Below, one piece after another: positions 55,068-62,820 of a stretch of 64,000 nucleotides of DNA. This DNA comes from Crocinitomicaceae bacterium (GTDB lineage Bacteria > Bacteroidota > Bacteroidia > Flavobacteriales_D > Crocinitomicaceae). A program made the position numbers and the translations under genes. A model generated the notes under the pieces. That model ran no database searches. It was given only the letters and a program-made list of their open reading frames with translations, and had not been told where the DNA came from. The stretch covers positions 1 to 64,000 of the forward strand of contig JAQWHI010000020.1 in assembly GCA_029249445.1 (NCBI GenBank), read 5' to 3'. The number at the start of each line of letters is the position of its first letter. The first letter of the stretch is position 1.

Positions 55068-55502
55068 ATGAGAGGTATTCTTTTTGTTTGTGCAATTTTT
55101 GTTGCTCTCAATTCGAGCAGTCAGGAACCGGTAAACTGGGAATTTTCCTTTGATAACGAGTTTGATAATCTTACAATGAAGGCAACTTTAGATGAAGGAT
55201 GGTATTTGTATAGTCAATCGAAAAATGAAGATATTGGTCCAGTACCAACAGCTTTTCAGTTTATTGCAAATGAGTCGTATCAGATTATTGGCAATACAAT
55301 AGAACCAGAGTCGTTAACTAAGTACGATTCAAACTTTAACAGCGAGCTAAATTTCTTTGAAAAAGAAGTTGTGTTCGAGCAAAAAATTGAAAATGTGGAT
55401 GCCGAATTTGTGTACGGTAGTGTGACTTACATGGTGTGTAATGGCATGATGTGCCTGCCACCGACTGATTTAGAATTTATTATACAGCTAAACAAACAAT
55501 AA
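55068..55502 (+). CDS. Stand-alone DsbD alpha-domain-like protein
   Basis: The 144-residue protein has a short signal peptide (ILFVCAIFVALNSSSQ) and one immunoglobulin-like domain that resembles the N-terminal alpha domain of DsbD. Features are EPVNWEFSFDNEFDNLTM, DEGWYLYSQSKNEDIGP and a cysteine pair at residues 124 and 129 (MVCNGMMCLPP). That pair fits the redox-active cysteines of DsbD alpha. It starts 2 nt before a full-length DsbD and is probably in the same operon, perhaps taking electrons from it to a periplasmic partner. Confidence 0.83.
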   Translation: MRGILFVCAIFVALNSSSQEPVNWEFSFDNEFDNLTMKATLDEGWYLYSQSKNEDIGPVPTAFQFIANESYQIIGNTIEPESLTKYDSNFNSELNFFEKEVVFEQKIENVDAEFVYGSVTYMVCNGMMCLPPTDLEFIIQLNKQ

Positions 55503-55504
55503 TT

Positions 55505-57601
55505 ATGAATGGGATTTTGTCGATTTTTTTAAAACTGACCCTGGTTCTTTCGGGTTTATTTATTTCTATCAATACAAATGCTCAATTAGAATTCCCAGAG
55601 GATTACGTTCATTGGAATTTTACGATTGAACAAATTGGTGACGATGCAACAATCGTTGGATCCATTGATATTGAAGAAGGATGGCATATCAATTCCATCG
55701 TTCTACCAGAGATGAGTTTTGGTTATCCAACAAACATAACTTTTGTGCCTTCTTCGGATTACAAAATTGTAGGAGCTGTAATTGAGCCTGAACCACACGT
55801 TGTGTATGATGAAGAATCGGATGAAACCTTATCCTATCATGAAGGAAAATTTAAGTTCAAACAAAAAATAAAAGTTACAGGTGAAAAGGACTTCATCCTC
55901 AGAGGTGTTTTTGACTTCCAGACGTGCAATGAGTCGTATTGTCTCAAAGATATGCAGGCTGATTTTTCTGTGAATGTGAGAGGGGTTATTGCTGAAAATG
56001 CTGCTACTGAACCGATTGATATTGCGCTTCCGATTTCTGCAGAAGAACCTACTTCCAATGAAGATACTGCGAAAACCTTTGAAACAGGAGTTTCAACTAA
56101 GAAACAAAACACAGAAAATGATAAAGATGCTGAGGTTGCGCAAGTAGAGGTTGAAAATGAAACAGATGATATTTCGAACAAGTCAAGTTGGGTTATTTTT
56201 TGGCTTTCGTTCGGTAGTGGTTTGCTCGCTTTGATGACACCTTGCGTATTTCCTATGATTCCGATGACTGTTAGTTTCTTTACAAAACAGAGCAAAACAA
56301 AGGCTCAAGGAGTTCGAAATGCACTAATTTTTGGAGTCTCAATTATCGTGATTTATATTCTTTTAGGGTCTGTAATTACCGCGATATTTGGCGCAGAAGT
56401 GCTAAATGAGATGTCAACAAACCCGACATTTAATGTGATCTTTTTCTTGTTATTGGTTGTCTTTGCAGTTTCATTTATGGGGGCCTTTGAAATTCGCCTT
56501 CCGAATTCATGGCTCAATAAAGCGGATAGTAAGGCAGACAAGGGGGGAATGATTGGAATATTTTTTATGGCTCTTGCTTTGGCGTTGGTTTCGTTTTCTT
56601 GCACAGGACCAATCGTTGGAACTCTTCTCGTTCAAGCGGCCGAGGTAGGAGGATTAACACCAATTATTGGAATGTTTGGTTTTTCATTAGCACTTGCTTT
56701 GCCTTTCGCATTATTTGCAGCGTTCCCGGGATGGATGAATTCAATGCCGCAGTCAGGAGGGTGGTTGAACACAGTAAAAGTTGTTCTGGGATTCTTGGAA
56801 TTGGCCTTGGCGTTTAAATTTTTATCGAATGCGGATTTATCCTTACAAGCCCATATGCTGGAGCGAGAATTATTTCTAGCAATATGGATAGGTATTTTCC
56901 TCGTACTCGGTTTCTATTTGCTCGGATTTTTAACTCTACCGCATGATTCAAAGGTTGAACGCTTATCAGTTGGACGAACGCTTCTTGGAACATTTTCATT
57001 GGTGTTTGTATTATATATGATTCCAGGATTGTGGGGAGCTCCGCTTAAAATGATTAGTGCTTTTCCGCCTCCGTTGCAGTATTCTGAGTCTCCAATGGGA
57101 GTTGGGCGTGCTGGAGGAGGTGCAACTGCGGATCACGGTCCTGAAGGTACACATCTAGGACCACAAAATATTTGGGTATTTCACGACTATGATAAGGCAT
57201 TAGCATATGCTAAAAAGACAGACAAACCTCTATTTGTTGATTTTACGGGGCACAACTGCGTCAATTGTCGAAAAATGGAACAAAGTGTTTGGGGAGAACC
57301 GGGAATTATTGAAATACTCAGAGATCAAGTGGTGATTGTTTCTTTACATGTTGATGAGAGAACCCCGTTACCAAAGTCTGAATGGAAAACGGTTACTTAT
57401 TCAAATGGACGAAAAAAAGACCTTCGAACGGTCGGTGATAAGTGGATGGCGAAACAAATCATTGAGTACAAGGCAACTGCACAGCCATATTATATAATGC
57501 AAAACCCTGATGGAAAGGATATTTCAGATGTACCTGCAACTTACCGGGATCATAAGGTTCCATCAGATTTTAAGAATTGGCTAAGAAAATCATTGAAGTA
57601 A
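55505..57601 (+). CDS. dsbD: Thiol:disulfide interchange protein DsbD
   Basis: DsbD moves electrons from cytoplasmic thioredoxin to periplasmic partners. The 698-residue protein has a signal peptide, an N-terminal DsbD alpha domain (about 30-160; GVFDFQTCNESYCLKDMQ), a linker rich in Glu and Thr, an eight-helix CcdA-like core with MTPCVFPMIP (Cys near 247) and SCTGPIVGTLL (Cys near 366), and a C-terminal thioredoxin-like domain with HNCVNCRKMEQSVW (CxxC near 585). All three redox cysteine pairs are in place. It lies 2 nt after the stand-alone alpha-domain gene, and a terminator follows. Confidence 0.93.
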   Translation: MNGILSIFLKLTLVLSGLFISINTNAQLEFPEDYVHWNFTIEQIGDDATIVGSIDIEEGWHINSIVLPEMSFGYPTNITFVPSSDYKIVGAVIEPEPHVVYDEESDETLSYHEGKFKFKQKIKVTGEKDFILRGVFDFQTCNESYCLKDMQADFSVNVRGVIAENAATEPIDIALPISAEEPTSNEDTAKTFETGVSTKKQNTENDKDAEVAQVEVENETDDISNKSSWVIFWLSFGSGLLALMTPCVFPMIPMTVSFFTKQSKTKAQGVRNALIFGVSIIVIYILLGSVITAIFGAEVLNEMSTNPTFNVIFFLLLVVFAVSFMGAFEIRLPNSWLNKADSKADKGGMIGIFFMALALALVSFSCTGPIVGTLLVQAAEVGGLTPIIGMFGFSLALALPFALFAAFPGWMNSMPQSGGWLNTVKVVLGFLELALAFKFLSNADLSLQAHMLERELFLAIWIGIFLVLGFYLLGFLTLPHDSKVERLSVGRTLLGTFSLVFVLYMIPGLWGAPLKMISAFPPPLQYSESPMGVGRAGGGATADHGPEGTHLGPQNIWVFHDYDKALAYAKKTDKPLFVDFTGHNCVNCRKMEQSVWGEPGIIEILRDQVVIVSLHVDERTPLPKSEWKTVTYSNGRKKDLRTVGDKWMAKQIIEYKATAQPYYIMQNPDGKDISDVPATYRDHKVPSDFKNWLRKSLK

Positions 57602-57616
57602 TTTATAGATTTTAGT

Positions 57617-57651
57617 AAATCCCTTTTACTTCTGTGAAAGGGATTTTTTTT
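57617..57651 (+). terminator. Terminator of dsbD
   Basis: A 10-bp stem (AAATCCCTTT against AAAGGGATTT) is followed by a T-run. A second small palindrome (TCCCGAT TCA ATCGGGA, 57662-57678) lies just downstream without a T-run. Confidence 0.88.
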
Positions 57652-57683
57652 GAACTCAACTTCCCGATTCAATCGGGATTGAT

Positions 57684-57691
57684 TAATTTTG
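57684..57691 (+). promoter_or_regulatory. -7 element of recG
   Basis: TAATTTTG matches TAnnTTTG and ends 4 nt before the ATG at 57696, so the leader is absent or nearly so. Confidence 0.45.
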
Positions 57692-57695
57692 TTCC

Positions 57696-59786
57696 ATGAA
57701 CAATCTGCTGATAACACCTATTGAGTATCTAAAAGGAGTTGGTCCGAAACGAGCAGAGTTGTTGAACAAAGAGTTGAAAATCTTCTCATTTGGTGATTTA
57801 GTTCATTACTATCCTTTTCGCTACATTGATCGTTCCCATTTTCATAAGGTTGCTGATTTAATCGAACTCAATGGTCCAGCTCAATTGAAAGGACGAATTG
57901 TTGGGATGATGGAGACTGGAGTCGGTAAAAGTAAGCGTTTGACAGCCCAATTTCAAGACGATTCCGGAATGATTAATCTGATTTGGTTCAAAGGAGGGAA
58001 GTGGATCAAAAATGCGATCAAAGTAAATGAGGACATTGTTATCTACGGGCGACCAAAACAATTTGGAGGGAAATGGCAGATTCCGCATCCTGAGATGTCA
58101 AAACCAAGCGCAATTGAAAAAGGATTTCAACCTGTTTATTCAAGCACTGAAAAGCTTACAGCGAATGGTTTAGATACGAGAGGGATAGAAAAATTAACGG
58201 CGGTTTTGTTAAGCCAAATTAGTGGTCAAATTGAGGAGTTACTCCCGGTTTCGGTTTGTAAGGAAAATCGTTTGATCTCCCGTGAGGATGCAATTATTGA
58301 AATTCATAAGCCAACCAACTCACAAAAAGCAGAGCAAGCGAGAATTCGATTGAAATTTGAAGAGTTGTTTTTTCTTCAGCTGGAGTTACTCGTTCGGAAA
58401 AAGATAACGCTTCAAAAATCCAAAGGTGTGAAACTTGAACTGGTAGGAGATGCTTTTAATACGTTTTATAAAAATCATATTCCTTTTGAATTGACGGGAG
58501 CACAGAAACGTGTTTTAAAAGAGATTCGTCACGACTTGAATACGGGCCATCATATGAATCGTTTGTTGCAAGGAGATGTTGGAAGCGGAAAAACACTTGT
58601 AGCTCTTCTGACAATGTTACTCGGAATAGGGAATGGATTTCAAGCTGCATTAATGGCACCGACTGAAATTTTAGCAATTCAGCATTTTGAATCGATTTCT
58701 AAATTGATGGAGAAGTTAAATGTTCGTGTTGCACTTTTAACGGGATCTACGAAGAAAAAAGATAGAGTGGTGCTCCATGAAGCACTACAATCAGGAGAAA
58801 TTGATATTTTAATCGGTACGCATGCTTTGCTAGAAGACGTTGTTCAGTTCAAAAATCTTGGCATTGTCGTGATTGATGAACAACACCGATTTGGCGTTGC
58901 TCAACGTGCACGAATGTGGAAAAAAAATGAACTTCCACCTCATGTCTTGATTATGACAGCGACTCCAATCCCAAGAACTCTTGCGATGACTTTTTATGGC
59001 GATCTTGATGTTTCAGTAATCGATGAATTGCCACCGGGTAGAAAACCGATCACAACAGTTCATCGCTATGATGCACATCGTTTAAGAGTATTTGGCTTCA
59101 TGAAAGAAGAGATATCAAAGGGCAGACAGGTGTATATCGTTTATCCGTTAATTAATGAATCTAATGCACTTGATTTTAACAACCTTATGGATGGCTTTGA
59201 GGCTATTCAGCGCGCATTTCCGATGCCAGAATACAATGTGAGTATAGTGCACGGACAGATGAAGCCTGGCGATAAAGAATTTGAAATGAATCGCTTTGCC
59301 CGAGGCGAAACTCAAATAATGGTTGCGACAACAGTTATTGAAGTTGGTGTAAACGTACCCAATGCTTCAGTAATGGTCATTGAGAGTGCGGAACGTTTTG
59401 GATTGTCTCAGTTGCATCAACTCCGAGGTAGAGTAGGTCGAGGAGCTGAACAGTCCTATTGCATTCTCATGACAGGTGACGAAATTTCAAAAGACAGTAT
59501 TAAGCGCATGAAGACAATGGTGCGTACAAATGATGGTTTTGAAATTGCTGAAGTGGATCTTCAGTTGCGTGGTCCCGGAGATTTGGTAGGGACACAACAA
59601 AGCGGTATCCTTGATCTTAAAATAGCAAATCTTTCCAAAGATGGACAGCTTGTTCAATTGGCACGCGAAGTTGCCAAGTCAATTTTGCTGAAAGATCCAA
59701 ACATAGAGGCCGTTGAGCACAAAGGGATTCGCTCGAAACTTTCTGATATGCTGAAGAGCAGACCCAATTGGGGGAGAATTGCTTAA
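57696..59786 (+). CDS. recG: ATP-dependent DNA helicase RecG
   Basis: RecG remodels stalled forks and Holliday junctions. The 696-residue protein has an N-terminal wedge/OB domain (about 1-180; LKGVGPKRAELLNKEL at the start), Walker A LLQGDVGSGKTLVALL near residue 290, the DEQH-type Walker B VIDEQHRFGVAQR, motif III TATPIPRTLAM, and motif VI QLHQLRGRVGRGAEQSYC. The C-terminal TRG-type region is present. All helicase motifs look intact. The next gene downstream is on the same strand, 58 nt away. Confidence 0.96.
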   Translation: MNNLLITPIEYLKGVGPKRAELLNKELKIFSFGDLVHYYPFRYIDRSHFHKVADLIELNGPAQLKGRIVGMMETGVGKSKRLTAQFQDDSGMINLIWFKGGKWIKNAIKVNEDIVIYGRPKQFGGKWQIPHPEMSKPSAIEKGFQPVYSSTEKLTANGLDTRGIEKLTAVLLSQISGQIEELLPVSVCKENRLISREDAIIEIHKPTNSQKAEQARIRLKFEELFFLQLELLVRKKITLQKSKGVKLELVGDAFNTFYKNHIPFELTGAQKRVLKEIRHDLNTGHHMNRLLQGDVGSGKTLVALLTMLLGIGNGFQAALMAPTEILAIQHFESISKLMEKLNVRVALLTGSTKKKDRVVLHEALQSGEIDILIGTHALLEDVVQFKNLGIVVIDEQHRFGVAQRARMWKKNELPPHVLIMTATPIPRTLAMTFYGDLDVSVIDELPPGRKPITTVHRYDAHRLRVFGFMKEEISKGRQVYIVYPLINESNALDFNNLMDGFEAIQRAFPMPEYNVSIVHGQMKPGDKEFEMNRFARGETQIMVATTVIEVGVNVPNASVMVIESAERFGLSQLHQLRGRVGRGAEQSYCILMTGDEISKDSIKRMKTMVRTNDGFEIAEVDLQLRGPGDLVGTQQSGILDLKIANLSKDGQLVQLAREVAKSILLKDPNIEAVEHKGIRSKLSDMLKSRPNWGRIA

Positions 59787-59844
59787 CCTGATCGTTGGAA
59801 ATCGGAAATTGTCCTTAATTTTACGGTATTCGTAAAAAAAGGGT

Positions 59845-60180
59845 ATGAATAAAATAGCTGTATTTTTCTTGTTTCTTGCATTTCAATCAAACGCTCAATT
59901 GCTAAGTGGAACAGCTGTTGATGAAGGTCGTTTAATTTTAGCCAACTCTATATTTATTCAAGAGGGAACCATTGATGGTTGGGCTACCTTTGAGCTTGCC
60001 ATAAATCGAAATGGTAAGGTCACGAGTGCCAAGATCGTTGAGACGAATTTAAAAAGAACAACTGCAAAAATGCAAATTCGGGATTACCTGATGACGCTAA
60101 AATTTACCCCAGGTCCCCATTATCCAAAATTTCATCATGCCAAGGTGAAGATAACCTTGTACAAATCAGTAGATGACTAA
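59845..60180 (+). CDS. Small secreted TonB-C-like protein
   Basis: The 111-residue product has a signal peptide (KIAVFFLFLAFQSNAQ) and then a single domain that resembles the TonB C-terminal fold: DGWATFELAINRNGKVTSAK, then TAKMQIRDYLMTLKFTPG. It lacks the membrane anchor and proline-rich linker of a true TonB. The function is unknown. It is co-directional with recG and convergent with the acyl-CoA ligase gene. Confidence 0.65.
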   Translation: MNKIAVFFLFLAFQSNAQLLSGTAVDEGRLILANSIFIQEGTIDGWATFELAINRNGKVTSAKIVETNLKRTTAKMQIRDYLMTLKFTPGPHYPKFHHAKVKITLYKSVDD

Positions 60181-60232
60181 AAGTATTCGCTTTCAGGTAT
60201 CTATCATTGTGTCCATATTTCTAATTGCTTTA

Positions 60233-62002
60233 CTATGAAGGGTATATGGCATTCACTTTATCTGCATGAATTTCCATAATCTTTTTGCGCTTCAACTTGA
60301 GCGTTGGAGTCAGTTCTCCATTTTCAATGGAGAGTTCTCTATTCAACATTTGAATTTGTTTCACCTTTTCCCAGCTTCCAAATTCGGCATTGTATTTGTC
60401 AATTTCTTTTTGAATTCGGGCAACGACCATTTCGTTTGTACTAATTGATTGCTCTGATTTGTCACCGAGATCAATCCCTTTTCGATCCGCCCAGTCTTTT
60501 ACAAAATCAAAACAAGGAACGACTAATGCAGCAGGAAATTTCTCTCCTTCCCCAATGACTATTATTTGTTCTATAAAACGTGATTCTTTGAATTTATTTT
60601 CCATGGCCTGAGGAACAATGTATTTACCTCCACTGGTTTTGAATATTTCTTTTTTCCGATCCGTTATTTTTAGGAACTTCCCTTCAATAAATTCTCCAAT
60701 ATCGCCAGTGTGAAACCATCCATCTTTGATTACTTCAGCTGTTTGTTCAGGAAGATTATAATAACCAAGCATTACGTTTGGTCCCTTAACAAGAATTTCT
60801 CCGTCCTCAGCAATCTTAACCTCTACACCGTCAATCACGGGTCCAACGCTTCCAATTCTTATTCCTCTTTGAAATGAATTCACAGAGCAGACTGGAGATG
60901 TTTCAGAAAGTCCATATCCTTCAAGAATTGGTATGTCTGCGGCAAGGAATATACGTGCTAGTCGCGGCTGAAGTGCTGCACTTCCAGAGGCAATGGCTCT
61001 GATATTTCCACCAAGTGCTTCTTGCCATTTACTAAAGATTAATTTACGTGCAATTTTTAACTTGAAATTGTACCATGCCGAGCGATTCACTGGATCATAT
61101 TGCTCAGCCAACTTGACAGCCCAAAAGAACAGATTTCGCTTGACACCAGAAAGAGCATCTCCTTTTGCGATGATTTTATCAAATACCTTTTCTATTAGTC
61201 TCGGTACAGCGGTAAATACATCTGGTTTAATTTCTCGTATGTTATCACCAATCGTCTCCATAGATTCAGCGAAATGAATAGAGCATCCGAGATACATGTA
61301 CAAATAGTGCAACATTCGTTCATAAACATGACAGACAGGTAAAAAGGACAATACTTTAGACCCTGCTTCAGCAGGAATAGGCTCTATGCACGCCTCAACA
61401 TTGGTCAATAAGTTCTTGTGCGAAAGCATTACTCCTTTCGGGTTTCCTGTTGTACCGGAGGTGTAAATAATCGTGGCGAGTTCTTCGTGCTTTACAGCGT
61501 CCATTCGTTTTTGAACTTCCAAGCGCTCTATTGTAGCTCCAGTCTTTTTAATTTCTGACCAATTCTTGGCACCCTCTACAGCATCCATTGTAAACAAATG
61601 CTCAAGCGATGGGGTTTCTCCTGATATGTTTGATATTTTCTTGAACAATTCATCATTGGCCACTACACAGAGTTTGATCGAAGAATCGTTGAAGATATAT
61701 TTATAATCACTTTCTGAGATATTTGGATAAAAAGGAACAACAATAGCTCCTGTTTGCTGGATTCCGATGTCCATTACATTCCACTCATATCGTGTTTCAG
61801 AGACAATCCCAACTCGATCTCCTGGCATTACTCCAAGAGCAATAAGACCTTTGGAAATCTCCATCGCTTCATCCACAAATTGCTGTGTTGAAATTGCATT
61901 CCATTGGCCATTAATTTTTGAGGAGAACATCCTGTTATTTGGATGATTTTTAAGTTGATAATTCGGGATATCAAAGAGTCTTTTTGTTTCAATCATTGTC
62001 AA
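60233..62002 (-). CDS. Long-chain acyl-CoA synthetase (AMP-forming ligase)
   Basis: The 589-residue enzyme activates fatty acids to acyl-CoA through an acyl-AMP intermediate. The nucleotide-binding motif is IIYTSGTTGNPKGVMLSHKN (about residue 190), the second motif is EGYGLSETSPVCSVN near 370, and the hinge region is TGDIGEFIEGKFLKITDRKK near 455 with the C-terminal region GGKYIVPQAMENKF. It resembles the FadD/AMP-binding long-chain group, not acetyl-CoA synthetase. It is preceded by a 329-nt intergenic region shared with the divergent ECF operon. Confidence 0.92.
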   Translation of the reverse strand: MTMIETKRLFDIPNYQLKNHPNNRMFSSKINGQWNAISTQQFVDEAMEISKGLIALGVMPGDRVGIVSETRYEWNVMDIGIQQTGAIVVPFYPNISESDYKYIFNDSSIKLCVVANDELFKKISNISGETPSLEHLFTMDAVEGAKNWSEIKKTGATIERLEVQKRMDAVKHEELATIIYTSGTTGNPKGVMLSHKNLLTNVEACIEPIPAEAGSKVLSFLPVCHVYERMLHYLYMYLGCSIHFAESMETIGDNIREIKPDVFTAVPRLIEKVFDKIIAKGDALSGVKRNLFFWAVKLAEQYDPVNRSAWYNFKLKIARKLIFSKWQEALGGNIRAIASGSAALQPRLARIFLAADIPILEGYGLSETSPVCSVNSFQRGIRIGSVGPVIDGVEVKIAEDGEILVKGPNVMLGYYNLPEQTAEVIKDGWFHTGDIGEFIEGKFLKITDRKKEIFKTSGGKYIVPQAMENKFKESRFIEQIIVIGEGEKFPAALVVPCFDFVKDWADRKGIDLGDKSEQSISTNEMVVARIQKEIDKYNAEFGSWEKVKQIQMLNRELSIENGELTPTLKLKRKKIMEIHADKVNAIYPS

Positions 62003-62331
62003 TTGTTTTTAGATGAACTTCTCCCTATACAATCTAGCAATTCCTCGCATATTTCAAGTTGCTGAAGGATTGTAAAATTCGAGTTCTAAGTAGTATTTTT
62101 AGTGTTGTTGAGTATTCGATTTATTGAATAATTCACATCAGCATTGTACACATACGAATGTACTCAAAAAAGAATAAAAAAATATTCGATCAAATGGTTG
62201 TTTTATTCATCTAATTGTATGGTTTGATAATTGCATAAAATAAAGCGTACCAAAACGCGTCGAAAAGTGGTTATTGATGTAACAATATCAAGTCTGAAAT
62301 TGTTTTAACTGTATGTTCTGAATAGATTTAT
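62003..62331. other. Intergenic region between acyl-CoA ligase and ECF sigma factor
   Basis: This AT-rich region separates divergent genes. I see no long frame, terminator or exact TAnnTTTG match. Weak inverted repeats are present, such as GTACA and TGTAC at 62146-62163, and TATTC/GAATA around 62113-62130. They could be operator sites but are too short to call. Confidence 0.4.
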
Positions 62332-62820
62332 TTGAAAAGAAAAGAGTACAATATTGCGATCAGTAAGCATTCCGATAATTTGTTTGGATATGCGCTGAAA
62401 TTTCTGCGTAATTACCAGGATGCAAAAGATATTGTGCAGGATGTTTCTGAGAAGCTTTGGGTCAATAGAAAAACTGTTGAGCTAAATAAAGCTAAGTCAT
62501 GGATGTTTACCACTGCACACAATGCAATGATAAATTTTTCAAATAGAAAAGGAAGAGTTCATTTGACTAGTGAAATGAAATTCTATGATAAAGGATATGT
62601 AAATCCGGATTCATTTGAGTCAAATCAAGTTGTTGATAGAGCGGTTAGTATTCTTCCGCCTGTTCAGAAAAGTATTATTCTTATGCGAGACCTCGAAGGC
62701 TATTCTTACAAGGAAATAGGGGAGATACTCGATTTGTCAGATGCACAAGTGAAAGTGTATTTGTATAGAGCGCGAAAGAAAATTAAAATGCAGTTAAAAG
62801 GATTGATTGAATTGGTATGA
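62332..62820 (+). CDS. ECF (sigma-70 family) RNA polymerase sigma factor
   Basis: The 162-residue protein is a group 4 sigma factor. Region 2 (about residues 10-75) has LFGYALKFLRNYQDAKDIVQ and KAKSWMFTTAHNAMINF. Region 4 (about 105-155) has LPPVQKSIILMRDLEGYSYK, EIGEILDLSDAQVKVYLYRA, an HTH for the -35 element. It would direct RNA polymerase to a small regulon. The start is TTG at 62332, as no ATG gives a full region 2. The stop overlaps the next ATG (ATGA, 62817-62820), the typical arrangement for an ECF factor and its anti-sigma partner. Confidence 0.93.
   Translation: MKRKEYNIAISKHSDNLFGYALKFLRNYQDAKDIVQDVSEKLWVNRKTVELNKAKSWMFTTAHNAMINFSNRKGRVHLTSEMKFYDKGYVNPDSFESNQVVDRAVSILPPVQKSIILMRDLEGYSYKEIGEILDLSDAQVKVYLYRARKKIKMQLKGLIELV

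Noticed and set aside
57662-57678. Second terminator or small RNA upstream of recG
   Set aside because: The palindrome is short (7 bp) and has no T-run; it may be chance or an operator and is noted only in the terminator entry.
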